Assembly (NCBI RefSeq): GCF_017472245.1
Contig: NZ_JAFUQR010000004.1
Span: forward strand, 1 to 54,380
Origin: Chlamydia sp.
Lineage (GTDB): Bacteria; Chlamydiota; Chlamydiia; Chlamydiales; Chlamydiaceae
Direction: 5' to 3'
DNA length: 54,380 bases
Below, piece after piece: positions 1-9,353 of the stretch (position 1 is its first letter; every line of letters begins with the position of its first letter). A model generated the notes under the pieces. That model had not been told where the DNA came from. It searched no databases and worked only from the letters and a program-made list of their open reading frames with translations. The position numbers and the translations under genes are program-made.

Positions 1-303
1 TAAAGGTTCTGCGATGATTTCTTGAACTGTCATCATAGGATTGAGACTACTATAAACGTCCTGCCAGATCATTTGCACAGCTTTTGCTCTTGGAGTCTTT
101 GGAGGAAGATGAAAAGTTATCGCATCTTGAGAATCTGGGGATAGTAGTCCTAAAATTGTCAAAGCCAAAGAAGTTTTCCCTGATCCACTTGCTCCAACGA
201 CTGTTAGACATTCTCCTCGATGTAATTCAAGATGAATATTGTTTAGAATAAGCTGTTTCCGAATGGTAAGGGAAAGATGTTTAATTGTAACTAATCTAGA
301 CAT
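1..303 (-). CDS. oppF: Oligopeptide ABC transporter ATPase, 5' part only
   Basis: The first 101 codons of an ABC ATPase run off the left edge; the ATG is at 303. Translation shows the Walker A motif GASGSGKTS near residues 36-44 and a Q-loop segment (MIWQDVYSSLNP) typical of the Opp/Dpp ATPase family. It lies 17 bp after oppD on the same strand, so it should be the second ATPase of the heterodimeric oligopeptide importer encoded by oppABCDF. ATP hydrolysis by OppD/OppF at the cytoplasmic face drives peptide uptake. Signature and Walker B motifs lie outside the window, so intactness cannot be judged. Family assignment is firm; OppF rather than a second OppD rests on gene order. Confidence 0.9.
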   Translation of the reverse strand, partial: MSRLVTIKHLSLTIRKQLILNNIHLELHRGECLTVVGASGSGKTSLALTILGLLSPDSQDAITFHLPPKTPRAKAVQMIWQDVYSSLNPMMTVQEIIAEPL

Positions 304-320
304 TGTGATTGATCAAAGGG

Positions 321-1154
321 TTAATGTGCTGTTGTTGCAAGAAGTTCTGAAGATAAAGGATTTCGAATATTTGGAATTCTAGGAACAGCATTGACTAATT
401 TTTGAGTATAAGGATGATGAGGAGAATTTAAGATCCTCTGTACAGGCCCCTGTTCTATAATCTCTCCATGACGTATGATGGCCATTTCATCGCAAAGTTC
501 GGATACCAAAGCAAGATTATGAGTAATGAGTAACAGAGCTGTGGAATTGTTTTGGTGGATTTGCTTTAAGACACGGAGTACTTGGGCTTGCGATATGGAA
601 TCTAGAGCTGTTGAAGGCTCGTCCGCGATGATTAATTCGGGATTGGTCGCTAAGGCTATGGCAATACTAATCCGTTGACACATGCCGCCGCTCAATTCAA
701 AAGGATATTGTTGTAAACAACGATCTGGGAATTCGATGTGCACGTTTACAAGAAGCTCGTATGCTTTAGCTAAAGCCTCCTCCTTCGACATTACGAAATG
801 ATGTCGTAAAGTCTCTACAATTTGAGCTCCTACGCGCATAGATGGGGTAAGGGCGCCTTGGGCATTTTGAAAAATTGTTGCAATTTTTTTCCCTCGAATC
901 TGTTGAAGTTTTTTGCGGGATAGATGCGTAATATCCACACCGGAATACAAAATTTTCCCTGATTGAATGTGACAGTTATCTGGTAGAAAGCCAAGTACAG
1001 CTTTGGAAACTGTTGTCTTCCCTGAGCCATTTTCTCCTACAAGAGCCAAACTGTGGCACCGTTTGATAGTGAAGGATAACTTATTCACTAGTCGCTGATG
1101 GGTGTCTTTTACGGAAACGACCAGATTTTCAATTTTTAATAAATCTTTAGACAA
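321..1154 (-). CDS. oppD: Oligopeptide ABC transporter ATPase OppD
   Basis: A 277-residue ABC ATPase with Walker A GENGSGKTT (residues 40-48), signature LSGGMCQR, Walker B LIIADEPSTALD and the switch histidine in LLITHN. The C-terminal tail has the PHHPYTQKL motif of the oligopeptide/dipeptide ATPase C-terminal domain, which sets it apart from general ABC ATPases. It energises peptide import with OppF, docked on the OppB/OppC permeases. Its start overlaps the end of oppC by 8 bp, so the two are translationally coupled in one operon. It is a little shorter than typical OppD (about 320 residues) but keeps all catalytic motifs. Confidence 0.93.
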   Translation of the reverse strand: MSKDLLKIENLVVSVKDTHQRLVNKLSFTIKRCHSLALVGENGSGKTTVSKAVLGFLPDNCHIQSGKILYSGVDITHLSRKKLQQIRGKKIATIFQNAQGALTPSMRVGAQIVETLRHHFVMSKEEALAKAYELLVNVHIEFPDRCLQQYPFELSGGMCQRISIAIALATNPELIIADEPSTALDSISQAQVLRVLKQIHQNNSTALLLITHNLALVSELCDEMAIIRHGEIIEQGPVQRILNSPHHPYTQKLVNAVPRIPNIRNPLSSELLATTAH

Positions 1155-1992
1155 AAGTATTTTCCTCTAACAATTTTGTTCGTAACCCCTCACCAATACA
1201 ATTAAAGCTTGTAGACACAATAATCATAAAAAAAGACGGTATAAAGAAGAGCCAAGGATGATAATCTAAAGAATGAATACCTTCTTTTACAAGAGTTCCT
1301 AGACTCGCATAAGGTGGTTGTATTCCAACGCCTAAGAAACTGATAAAGGCTTCCGTATAAACAGCATTAGGAATTGTAAAAATTAAAGTAGAAAGGATAG
1401 GGCCCACGGTATTTGGAAGAAGATGTTTTCTTAAAATATGGAAAGTAGATGCTTGTAATGCTCGGGCGGATAAAACAAATTCTTTATTTTCTAATAATAG
1501 AAATTGGCCGTAAATAATGCGTGCTATAGGTATCCAGCCGGTTATTGTCATCGCTAGAATAAGAGGGAAAATTCCGTGATCGAAAATAACTAACAGGAGA
1601 ATGATAACAGGAATACGGGGAACCGAAAAAAGAATTTCTGTAATCCGATTCATAAAATCGGCAACTCTTTTTCCACAGGTGAGAGCTAAGGTCGACCAAA
1701 GTAATCCAAAACAAACGTCAATAATGGTTGTGGACACAGCAATCAATAAAGAAAGACGAATTCCCTGAAGAGTGCGGGCCAACATACAGCGTCCCAAATT
1801 ATCTGTTCCAAAAGGGAATAATTGGCAGGGAGACTGAAGAGCGTGGTCGGGAGAAGTCTTTTCATAATTGGGATAGATGCTGGGGAGAAAAGCCGCAGAT
1901 AAAATCAAGATGATTAAAATAGTACTCCCAAACAGCAGTATTCTGTTTGCACGGATATAGCGCCAAATATGCAACGAACTTGATCGAAACAT
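1147..1992 (-). CDS. oppC: Oligopeptide ABC transporter permease OppC
   Basis: A 281-residue inner-membrane permease with an N-terminal helix at about residues 18-38 and five further hydrophobic segments. The cytoplasmic EAA-type loop (SARALQASTFHILRKHLLPN) contacts the ATPases. The ending FLGVGIQPPYASLG is characteristic of the OppC/DppC branch. It forms the membrane channel with OppB. It lies 29 bp downstream of oppB and overlaps oppD by 8 bp, so the order oppA-oppB-oppC-oppD-oppF is preserved on the minus strand. Confidence 0.93.
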   Translation of the reverse strand: MFRSSSLHIWRYIRANRILLFGSTILIILILSAAFLPSIYPNYEKTSPDHALQSPCQLFPFGTDNLGRCMLARTLQGIRLSLLIAVSTTIIDVCFGLLWSTLALTCGKRVADFMNRITEILFSVPRIPVIILLLVIFDHGIFPLILAMTITGWIPIARIIYGQFLLLENKEFVLSARALQASTFHILRKHLLPNTVGPILSTLIFTIPNAVYTEAFISFLGVGIQPPYASLGTLVKEGIHSLDYHPWLFFIPSFFMIIVSTSFNCIGEGLRTKLLEENTFV

Positions 1993-2021
1993 GAGATTAT
2001 TTTTAAAAATCCTTTATTAAT

Positions 2022-2972
2022 TTATCGTTGAAAGCGTTCTTTTTCATAAGAATATCGAATTTGAGGATCTATCCAAGCTTGTAGTAGGTCACAGGCAAGA
2101 GAAGTTATCATAAAAAAAGCTCCATAAAAAACAGAAAGACCTAAGGTAATAGGGTAATCTCTCTGTTTGATACTACAAATAAACCATTTTCCTAGACCAG
2201 GGATACAGAAAAGATTTTCTATGGAAAAGGTTCCTGTCATTAAGGCGGTTATGAGGAATGCTGAGTACGAAATTACAGGGAATAAAGCATAGGGTAAAAT
2301 ATGTTTTATCAACACTTTAAAAGGAGAAAGTCCTTTAGCATAAGCTAGTAAGACATAATCTTTTTTCAAAGCGGCGGTTACAGAAGCATATGTTAGCTGA
2401 GTGATAAATGCCATTGGGGTAATCGCTAAAGCTATTGATGGAAGCAATGTGTGCGAAAATTCTCCCCAACAAGCTATAGGTAGCCAGGAATACTTTATAG
2501 CAAAGACATATTGAAGAAAGGCTCCTACAACGAAAGCCGGAACAGAGATCTGGATAACAGAAGAGAAAAAAATGGTGCGGCCACAACCGCGTTTGTAAAA
2601 AGCAGCAAGAATTCCCAAAGTAATTCCTCCAAAAAGCGCTAAGCAAAGACTTTCTAGTCCGAGGATAGCTGAGGAAGGAAGTGCGGCTGCAATAATACTA
2701 ATAACTGTTCGATCTTTGTAAATAAGAGATTCCCCAAAATCTAGTGTCAGCAAATGTTTCAGATAAATGAGATATTGAGTAAATAAAGGTTTATTTAGAC
2801 CATAACGATTTTTCAATATCGCTAAAGTTTCTGGTGAAAGAAGATTACTGTTTTCATCATTGAAAGGATCTCCAGGAATTGTTCTGATAATAAAAAACGT
2901 TAAGGTGACCACTACCCATAAAGACAGTAAATTAAACAATAACCGTCTTCTTATGTAACTGAGCATAGTCAT
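2022..2972 (-). CDS. oppB: Oligopeptide ABC transporter permease OppB
   Basis: A 316-residue permease with the canonical OppB/DppB start (YIRRRLLFNLLSLWVVVTL) followed by FFIIRTIPGDPF, six predicted membrane helices, and an EAA loop (YAKGLSPFKVLIKHILPYAL). The ending SIENLFCIPGLGKWF is the OppB/DppB hallmark. An alternative start at the third residue (also Met) would remove two residues. It sits 168 bp after oppA, the largest gap within the operon, so extra regulation or partial termination between the binding protein and the permeases is possible. Confidence 0.93.
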   Translation of the reverse strand: MTMLSYIRRRLLFNLLSLWVVVTLTFFIIRTIPGDPFNDENSNLLSPETLAILKNRYGLNKPLFTQYLIYLKHLLTLDFGESLIYKDRTVISIIAAALPSSAILGLESLCLALFGGITLGILAAFYKRGCGRTIFFSSVIQISVPAFVVGAFLQYVFAIKYSWLPIACWGEFSHTLLPSIALAITPMAFITQLTYASVTAALKKDYVLLAYAKGLSPFKVLIKHILPYALFPVISYSAFLITALMTGTFSIENLFCIPGLGKWFICSIKQRDYPITLGLSVFYGAFFMITSLACDLLQAWIDPQIRYSYEKERFQR

Positions 2973-3014
2973 TTCCTTGGTTGCTGTATTACCGTTTCAT
3001 CACTGGCGATCGAT

Positions 3015-3042
3015 AAAAACAAAAAGCCTTTCGCTAAAAAGG
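3015..3042 (-). terminator. Weak hairpin with U-tract between oppA and oppB
   Basis: Read on the minus strand, CCTTT-TTAGCG-AAAGG forms a 5-bp stem with a 6-base loop, followed by C, five T, G and five T. It lies in the 168-bp oppA-oppB gap. A weak, leaky terminator here would give more binding protein than permease, a common arrangement in opp operons. The stem is short, so this is tentative. Confidence 0.3.
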
Positions 3043-3140
3043 ATACGCTTTTGCAGTTACAAAAAAAAATACATTTTTTAGCCAGGACCCCTTCCTATTT
3101 TAAAGAGAGGCTCTTTTCTACGCACGGAGTAAAAACATAT

Positions 3141-4697
3141 TTAAGAATTTTTTGCATACCGCATATCAACGAGTCCTGAGGGATGCAGTCTAACAAAGGA
3201 AAGTTTATGATTTGTGGTGTAGTGAAAAACATCATGATACAAAGGTTCGATGATATTTTGTTCTTCCAAATATAAAGAGGCTTTTGAAATTAAGGCAGAA
3301 CGTTTGAAAGGATCTTTTTCCGTTTCTATAGACAAAATAAGTTGGTCAAATTGAGGATCTTGTAAAGAGTATGGTTTGACTCCCTTAGAAGAGAAAACAG
3401 AAAGAAAAGCCAAAGGATCAGAAAAATCTGCAAACCAGCCGCCTATGGACATGAAAAATGCGTTTGTTGTTAAATCATTCTGCAGTAGAGCATATTCTTT
3501 ACCACAAATTGGAAACGTTATCCCTAATTTTCTTCGCCATTGATCACGCATCATTTGAGCTATTTGTGAGTTTATTGCGGATGTGGCCGCGAAGGTAAGA
3601 GGGTATTTTTCTAAATCGCTTATGGTCATATTTAAATCAACTAACGCTTCTTGTAATAAAGCTTTAGCTAAAACAAAAGTTTGCTGTTGATAAGAAGGCT
3701 GTTCTGGATAGGTATGTAAATGTGTTGGAAGCAAATGTTTCGCTGGCTTAACAAAGGTTAGAGAGGCTAACGATTGTTTATCTAAGGCTAAGCTCAAAGC
3801 TTGGCGTAATTTAGGATGACTAAAAGGCCGCTTAGAAGTGTTGAATGTAAGCCAAGAAGTTCCCGATATACCAAATGATTGAGGGGCATGGCGCTTATTT
3901 TTACTTACTAGAACTTCCTGGGGAATGCTGTGTCCCCAAGGAAGACCTTGCCAATCTAATTTCCCTTGCTTGAATAAGGAAAAAGCAGTTTGTTGATCTG
4001 GAATCACATGTATATAAATTTCTTGAATAGCAATCTGCTCTTTGTTGTAATAGTAGGGGTTTTTAGCCAGCTTCAGCCAGCGGCGATCTTTCTTCTCTTT
4101 TAAACAAAAAGCGCCGTTAGATATTGGAAGAGTTCTTGCTTTGCTTTGTGATTGATGCTCGGGATGTACAGGATAAAATACTGGGAGTGTAAGCAGTTTT
4201 AAAAAATGAGGGGTCGGTGCGTGTAAATTGATCACAAGCGTATGGTCATCTTTGGCAAAAAATCCAGAATTTTTATCAAAATTGATGGGTTGAAAGGCAA
4301 AGCTATAAACACTTGTCACACGATGTTGCAATACATCTTGCCAAGAACGAACAAAGTCGTGAGCGGTAATGGGATCTCCATTGCTCCACGAGGCTTTTTT
4401 CAAATTAAATGTGTAAATTGTTTTATCTTCGGAAAGAAAGAAACTTTCAGCTAGAGCAGGGAAAACTTCTCCTGAAGGTGTTTCCTGAACCAAACCCTCG
4501 TAAAGATGGTGAATAAGGTTGATATCAGAAAGAAGGCGAACTTCTCGAGGATCAAGTGTATGTGGATCGTCCTTAATGCTGACAGATATTACTTGATTAA
4601 CCTTTGACTGATTCGTTTTGTTGAAAGAGGAGTTAGAGCAGCCAGTAGTTGCTAATGTTATGAGAAGCAAGCAGATCCCCACTGATATCTTGCGCAT
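3141..4697 (-). CDS. oppA: Oligopeptide-binding lipoprotein OppA (operon copy)
   Basis: A 518-residue extracytoplasmic solute-binding protein of family 5 (SBP_bac_5). Residues 1-20 form a lipoprotein signal peptide ending in the lipobox ATTGC, so Cys20 should be lipidated. Typical family segments include [38 protein letters not shown] and [17 protein letters not shown]. It delivers peptides to OppBC. Its start overlaps the 3' end of tsaD by 40 bp, which suggests co-transcription from a promoter ahead of tsaD. By order it corresponds to CT198 (oppA_3). A paralogue with the same layout lies alone at 28692-30275. Confidence 0.93.
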   Translation of the reverse strand: MRKISVGICLLLITLATTGCSNSSFNKTNQSKVNQVISVSIKDDPHTLDPREVRLLSDINLIHHLYEGLVQETPSGEVFPALAESFFLSEDKTIYTFNLKKASWSNGDPITAHDFVRSWQDVLQHRVTSVYSFAFQPINFDKNSGFFAKDDHTLVINLHAPTPHFLKLLTLPVFYPVHPEHQSQSKARTLPISNGAFCLKEKKDRRWLKLAKNPYYYNKEQIAIQEIYIHVIPDQQTAFSLFKQGKLDWQGLPWGHSIPQEVLVSKNKRHAPQSFGISGTSWLTFNTSKRPFSHPKLRQALSLALDKQSLASLTFVKPAKHLLPTHLHTYPEQPSYQQQTFVLAKALLQEALVDLNMTISDLEKYPLTFAATSAINSQIAQMMRDQWRRKLGITFPICGKEYALLQNDLTTNAFFMSIGGWFADFSDPLAFLSVFSSKGVKPYSLQDPQFDQLILSIETEKDPFKRSALISKASLYLEEQNIIEPLYHDVFHYTTNHKLSFVRLHPSGLVDMRYAKNS

Positions 4698-5677
4698 GGA
4701 ATAACCTCTTTAGAAACATGTGTTCGATTACAAAACAGTTTCTCTCCTAGCCCTGCTATCATAGCAGCATTATCTGAGCACAGCTGCGAAGAAGGGAAGT
4801 ATATGGGGAGAGAGAGCGCTTGATTCAGTAAGCGACGGAAGTAACGATTGTTTGCTACGCCCCCGCCAACAATCAAAGACTCGCAAGAAAACGCTTTTAC
4901 AATACTTGGAAGTTTTTGAGCAATAGCCGTGAAAGCGGCTTTTTGAAAAGAAGCTGCAATATCTCGTTTCAGTGTTTCAGAGACTTCAGGAAAAGGAGGA
5001 GCTGAATTACTGTTATTCCCTTTCAGGGCGTATAATACTGCCGTTTTCAAGCCGCTGAAAGACAGGTCGTACCCGGGAACTTTTGCTCGGGAAAATGCAA
5101 AAGCTTCCTCGTTGCCTTTTTGAGCCAGTTCTTCCAATTTTTGTCCTCCTGGATAAGGAAGCCCGAGGAAACGAGCCACCTTGTCAAATGTTTCCCCAAT
5201 AGCATCGTCTCGAGTTTTCCCTATTAGAAAGAAGGTAGTCAAGTCAGGCATTAAGAACAGAGAGGTGTGCGCTCCTGAAACGGCGACTCCTAAAGCAGGG
5301 AAACGAACAGAGTCATTTTCCATGCATGCCGAATATAAATGTGCTTCCACATGATTCACCCCAATAAGGGGCTTTTTCAATCCACAGGCTAATCCTTTTG
5401 CGAAATTCACTCCGATAGATAATGCTCCAATGAGGCCTGGCGTGTTAGCTACAGTGATTAACTCAACATCACTTAAAGATATACCAGCTTTTTCTATTGC
5501 GACAGCTAGAAGACTTGGAAAAGTTTGCAAATGAGCACGAGAAGCTAACTCCGGAATTACGCCTCCATAGGACGCATGGATATCCTGGGAAGCTATTATA
5601 TTTGCAAGAATTTTTCCATCTTGAACAAGGGCGCAAGACGTTTCATCACAGGAACTTTCTAATCCTAATGTTAACAT
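4658..5677 (-). CDS. tsaD: tRNA N6-adenosine threonylcarbamoyltransferase TsaD
   Basis: A 339-residue Kae1/TsaD/YgjD family protein (formerly Gcp, 'O-sialoglycoprotein endopeptidase'). It transfers the threonylcarbamoyl group to A37 of ANN-decoding tRNAs with TsaB/TsaE. Visible motifs are the N-terminal ASKHA signature [11 protein letters not shown] (residues 4-14), the metal-binding NHVEAH motif (His109 and His113), the VSGAHTSL phosphate loop, [18 protein letters not shown], and the C-terminal [10 protein letters not shown] and CSDNAAMIA. The full-length size indicates TsaD rather than the shorter TsaB. It overlaps oppA by 40 bp and probably heads that operon. Confidence 0.95.
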   Translation of the reverse strand: MLTLGLESSCDETSCALVQDGKILANIIASQDIHASYGGVIPELASRAHLQTFPSLLAVAIEKAGISLSDVELITVANTPGLIGALSIGVNFAKGLACGLKKPLIGVNHVEAHLYSACMENDSVRFPALGVAVSGAHTSLFLMPDLTTFFLIGKTRDDAIGETFDKVARFLGLPYPGGQKLEELAQKGNEEAFAFSRAKVPGYDLSFSGLKTAVLYALKGNNSNSAPPFPEVSETLKRDIAASFQKAAFTAIAQKLPSIVKAFSCESLIVGGGVANNRYFRRLLNQALSLPIYFPSSQLCSDNAAMIAGLGEKLFCNRTHVSKEVIPCARYQWGSACFS

Positions 5678-5755
5678 GGTGTAGTTCTGTTACAAAAGAG
5701 GGAATCACTTTGGGAGATAAGGATCGTACCACGGTGTAGTTAATCAAGCAAGGCC

Positions 5756-6082
5756 TTAATAGCAAGTAATACATAAGACGGCGTTCTCTGATTGTTTTAT
5801 AGAGAAAATAGGGCGTCTAAAAGCCATGCAAAGTCCTATACCAGAGATAGCCAAAGTAATTCCCAAAGAAAGAAAATAGCCTGCAGAACAGATAGGAAGG
5901 GTTGTAATTACTCCTGTTAGAATCAACGTACCAAATAATAAGCAAATGCTCCCTGCAATGAGGGGAATTAAAATTTTTATGTAATCAAAAAAAGAATTTG
6001 AATTTACTAAGTTGCTGGGAAACAATCTTTCATGAAAAGAAAAGACGTTGCGTAAGCAAGGATTAACCGTTATTATTTGCAT
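5756..6082 (-). CDS. Small two-helix membrane protein, candidate Inc (CT196-like)
   Basis: A 108-residue protein with a polar N-terminus (~34 residues), two closely spaced hydrophobic helices (about 35-58 and 66-88) separated by a short turn, and a short polar tail. This bilobed hydrophobic layout is the accepted signature of chlamydial inclusion-membrane (Inc) proteins, which are exported by type III secretion and inserted in the inclusion membrane. By order it matches CT196, which I recall from lists of predicted Incs. It is divergent from the Inc-like gene at 6315. No enzymatic motif is visible. Inc assignment is inference from topology and synteny. Confidence 0.7.
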   Translation of the reverse strand: MQIITVNPCLRNVFSFHERLFPSNLVNSNSFFDYIKILIPLIAGSICLLFGTLILTGVITTLPICSAGYFLSLGITLAISGIGLCMAFRRPIFSIKQSENAVLCITCY

Positions 6083-6314
6083 AAAGGTTTTTAAGTTTAA
6101 CTATTTTAATCAAAGTTTGTTTCTTTAAGAAAGGGATAAGGTATTATATCCATTTACTGTTTATTAAACCAGTCGTTGCTCTTCTTGATTAGACAAGGTG
6201 GAAACAAAACGTTTTTTTAATTGGCAAAATTTTGTTTAATAATCGGGGAAAAGAACAGCTTATCTCCATGAGAAAAGAAAAAATTTTTAGAAAATGCAAG
6301 GTTAAAAAATTTTT

Positions 6315-7394
6315 ATGTTTCTGAACCTTCCTCCTGCTGAAGCCAGACTGCTCCCGGTAACCGAGAGTTCTTTCCCTTCAAGTTCTTCTTGGATGGCGGT
6401 GCAAAGACGTATAACGAGATGCAATTTAAATAACCCTTTTTACAAAATTTCTTCAGCTCGTGTTGGCAGTTGTATTTTAGGAATACTTATTATTTTGGGA
6501 GGCATTTGTCTTTGGATAGCTTCCTTAATCCATTCAAGCTCATTCTCTTGCTCTAAAATGCTTGCTACCGTCATCGGTTCTCTCACATTATTAAGCGGAG
6601 GAATAGCGGTTCTTCATAGGATAGCTTGCAAAACAGATGTTTTATATGGGGAAAAAATACAACCTTTCATGTCTAGGCGATGGGAGCAGGTGAAAGTATG
6701 TGACAAACTAGGAGAGTCGATACAGCTTATTCAAGAACCTGACATGTATATGGATGTTTCTCTTTTGGATGAACAAGGCTCGGGAATTGCTCCGGTTTAT
6801 ACTTATCCTTCAATAGGGGATAGATTTAGCGTGTGTGTGGTCTCCTATTTTCTGCTGCCTATTGTTGTTATGGTTAGGATGCTTTACAACATCTTTCGGT
6901 TTTTTGTTATTCCTTTTTATATCATATTTCAGATGGTATGCCAGTTTTATCAGGAAGGCATTCCTTCGGAAGAGCGATTTATCTGCTCTGATATAATTCG
7001 AGAAATGGCTAGATCTTTATTACAGACCATAAAAGCTCCCTTTTATGGAGTAGCTTGCTATTTAGCAGGCTTGTATGGGCTGCTAAATCCTTTGTCAGGA
7101 AGGGTGGTTATGGCCAGTATAGAGAGAGATTGGAATAATGATGTGATTCGTTCTCGGAGCGTTTGGGGAATTTTTTGTGAGCAAAACTACATGTGGGAAG
7201 GAGGAGGAACGCGTTCTGGCTTGGGGCAGCATGCTTGGTATTTGTTAGGATGTTTTCAGCCTGCACGACTTTTTCTCTTAAAAAATGGAAAAATTATTTC
7301 TGGAGCAAAACCCTCTATACAGGCCTTCCCGGAAAGCAAAGAGTATCTGGGATCCTTTTTATATGGAGTAGCTGAAGGAAGATTGCCTAGTTAA
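6315..7394 (+). CDS. Candidate inclusion membrane protein (CT195-like)
   Basis: A 359-residue protein with a serine-rich polar N-terminus of about 45 residues and a bilobed pair of hydrophobic helices at about 49-71 and 81-103. A further hydrophobic stretch lies near residues 172-210, before a longer C-terminal domain. The paired helices suggest an Inc protein; by order it matches CT195. The C-terminal part (WNNDVIRSRSVWG, YMWEGGGTRSGLGQ) has no motif I recognise. It is transcribed divergently from the small Inc candidate at 5756-6082 across 232 bp. I see no Walker, protease or DNA-binding motif. Confidence 0.72.
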   Translation: MFLNLPPAEARLLPVTESSFPSSSSWMAVQRRITRCNLNNPFYKISSARVGSCILGILIILGGICLWIASLIHSSSFSCSKMLATVIGSLTLLSGGIAVLHRIACKTDVLYGEKIQPFMSRRWEQVKVCDKLGESIQLIQEPDMYMDVSLLDEQGSGIAPVYTYPSIGDRFSVCVVSYFLLPIVVMVRMLYNIFRFFVIPFYIIFQMVCQFYQEGIPSEERFICSDIIREMARSLLQTIKAPFYGVACYLAGLYGLLNPLSGRVVMASIERDWNNDVIRSRSVWGIFCEQNYMWEGGGTRSGLGQHAWYLLGCFQPARLFLLKNGKIISGAKPSIQAFPESKEYLGSFLYGVAEGRLPS

Positions 7395-7773
7395 AGTGTT
7401 ATGAGTTGTCAAACTTTTTAGTAAACAAGGCGATTTTGCTTGCAGATCTACAATAAAATCTTCATCATGATGGTCGAGAATTGAGCGTTGGGTTGTAAGG
7501 TGTATGGTTCGACCAATTCTTTTGTTTCCATTCGTCAAAGGGAATAAGGCTTCTGGCGGCAACGTTTTCAAGTTACCGTCCAGTTAATCTATTTACAAAC
7601 TATCTTTTTACGATGAGGTCTTTTTTTTAAAGACCGAAGAGATTTTTTTGTCATTTTTGTAAAAAAGTCTTTTGATGGTAGTTTGAAGTACTGAGGTTAC
7701 TTCAAACTTTAGACTAGTCAAATGTGTTGTAACGGACGACTTTTAAAAGTCTTTGTACAAGAACGGAGGAGGC
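7395..7773. other. Non-coding stretch between the CT195-like gene and mgtE
   Basis: These 379 bp hold no convincing gene. A 70-codon minus-strand open frame (7359-7571) overlaps the preceding gene and has no recognisable content or ribosome site. The right half (7617-7773) is dominated by inverted repeats described as the mgtE leader. Confidence 0.5.
7617..7708 (+). promoter_or_regulatory. Structured leader / inverted repeats upstream of mgtE
   Basis: Two perfect hairpins lie ahead of the Mg2+ transporter. The first is GGTCTTT-TTTTT-AAAGACC (7617-7635), followed after 7 bases by a T-run. The second is AGTTTGAAGTA-CTGAGGT-TACTTCAAACT (7680-7708, 11-bp arms). The AAAGAC arm of the first hairpin could instead pair with GTCTTT at 7667-7672 or with GTCTTT at 7749-7754, just before the ribosome binding site. 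Alternative pairings suggest a cis-acting RNA switch, or the 11-bp palindrome may be an operator. It does not look like a standard M-box (ykoK) riboswitch. The repeats are seen directly; function is inferred. Confidence 0.4.
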
Positions 7774-9246
7774 GTGGGAGAGCACAATAAAAACGAAGAG
7801 AAGGTAGATATTACGCTGACTTCCGGAAATTTGATGGATTCTAAAACGAGTCATCTTGATGATGAACTGAGTTTTAAATTGGAAGAAGCTTTTGATACCT
7901 TAACTGCAGGGGAGCATTCACAAGATTTGACGTCAATAGTGAGTGCGTATAATCCTATTGATTTAGCGTATGCGGTGTCGTGTCTTCCCTCTGATTCACG
8001 ATCCATTCTTTATAAAAACTTAGATTGTATAGCTTCAAAAATAGCCTTTATTATCAACACGGATTCGGCTTCAAGATGGGCTATCTTCCGCAACTTGTCG
8101 GATGGGGAGATTTGCGCTCTTATAGAACAAATGCCTCCTGATGAAGCTGTTTGGGTTCTCGACGACATTCCTGATCGTCGATATCGACGAATCTTAGATT
8201 TAATTGATGCTAAAAAATCTTTAAAAATTCGTGATTTGCAAAAACATGGCAGAAATACTGCTGGTCGACTCATGACAAATGAGTTTTTTGCTTTTTTAAT
8301 GGAAACCACGGTTAAGGAGGTAGCAACTTGTATTCGGAATAATCCTGGAATCGATCTCACCAGGCTTGTTTTTGTCTTGGATTTTAAAGGAGAATTACAA
8401 GGATTTGTAACGGATAGAAGTTTGATTATAGCTTCTCCGGAAATGCCGCTGAAACAAATTATGCGTCCTATAGAACATAAGGTGTTGGCTGATACCACTC
8501 GAGAAGAGGTTGTAGATCTTGTTGAAAGATATAAGGTTGCAGTTCTCCCTGTAGTAGACGAAGAAAATTTTTTGATAGGGGCGATTACATATGAAGATGT
8601 CGTCGAAACAATAGAGGACATTGCAGACGAGACTATTGCTAGAATGGCAGGAACAACGGAGGATGTTGGATACCACGATTGTCACGTTGTTCAAAGATTT
8701 TTATTACGGGCTCCTTGGTTGCTTATTACCTTATGTGCTGGATTGGTTAGTGCTTCCGTAATGGCTTATTTTCAAAAAATTGCTCCAGCACTTTTAGCCA
8801 TGGTAATCTTTTTTATTCCTTTAGTTAATGGCTTGTCAGGGAATGTGGGAGTGCAATGCAGCACCATTCTTGTTCGCAGCATGGCAACAGGGACCCTTTC
8901 TTTTGGAAGGCGTAAAGAAACTATTCTTAAAGAAATGAGTATCGGTTTGCTGACAGGGGTGGCTCTGGGGATTCTCTGTGGATTAGTAGTGTGTTGCATG
9001 GGCTGCCTAGGGTTAGGACTGTTTTCTACAGGGGGAGTTCAACTAGGAATCACTGTTTCTGTGGGGATTTTAGGAGCTTCATTAACAGCTACGACTTTAG
9101 GAGTTCTTTCACCCTTCTTTTTTGCAAAAATTGGTGTTGATCCAGCTTTAGCTTCAGGTCCAATTGTCACAGCTCTTAATGACATTATGTCTATGGTTAT
9201 TTTTCTTTTGATTACCGGTACTTTAAACGTTCTATTCTTTAAGTAG
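7774..9246 (+). CDS. mgtE: Magnesium transporter MgtE
   Basis: A 490-residue MgtE-family Mg2+ channel/transporter. The order is an N-terminal helical (MgtE_N) domain with VWVLDDIPDRRYRRIL, two CBS domains (about residues 150-275, with LPVVDEENFLIGAITYEDV), then five membrane helices (about 310-485) containing NGLSGNVGVQCSTILVR and the pore segment TALNDIMSMVIF with its conserved Asp. CBS/N domains in this family close the channel at high cytoplasmic Mg2+. I choose the GTG at 7774 because GGAGG (7765-7769) sits just before it. A TTG start at 7753 would place that Shine-Dalgarno inside the gene and add seven residues. By order it is CT194. Confidence 0.92.
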   Translation: MGEHNKNEEKVDITLTSGNLMDSKTSHLDDELSFKLEEAFDTLTAGEHSQDLTSIVSAYNPIDLAYAVSCLPSDSRSILYKNLDCIASKIAFIINTDSASRWAIFRNLSDGEICALIEQMPPDEAVWVLDDIPDRRYRRILDLIDAKKSLKIRDLQKHGRNTAGRLMTNEFFAFLMETTVKEVATCIRNNPGIDLTRLVFVLDFKGELQGFVTDRSLIIASPEMPLKQIMRPIEHKVLADTTREEVVDLVERYKVAVLPVVDEENFLIGAITYEDVVETIEDIADETIARMAGTTEDVGYHDCHVVQRFLLRAPWLLITLCAGLVSASVMAYFQKIAPALLAMVIFFIPLVNGLSGNVGVQCSTILVRSMATGTLSFGRRKETILKEMSIGLLTGVALGILCGLVVCCMGCLGLGLFSTGGVQLGITVSVGILGASLTATTLGVLSPFFFAKIGVDPALASGPIVTALNDIMSMVIFLLITGTLNVLFFK

Positions 9247-9353
9247 TTTGGAATCTCAAAAAAATCTTTAAGTTCTTTTTGCTATGTCTTTTCTCTAACT
9301 CTCTTTAGAATGCTTGGTGTTTGTATGGCATGCTTAGATAAAAGGATGGATTC

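Noticed and set aside
7359..7571. 70-codon minus-strand open frame after the CT195-like gene
   Set aside because: Overlaps the end of a real gene, has no ribosome site, no hydrophobic or known motif, and lies in a spacer full of inverted repeats.
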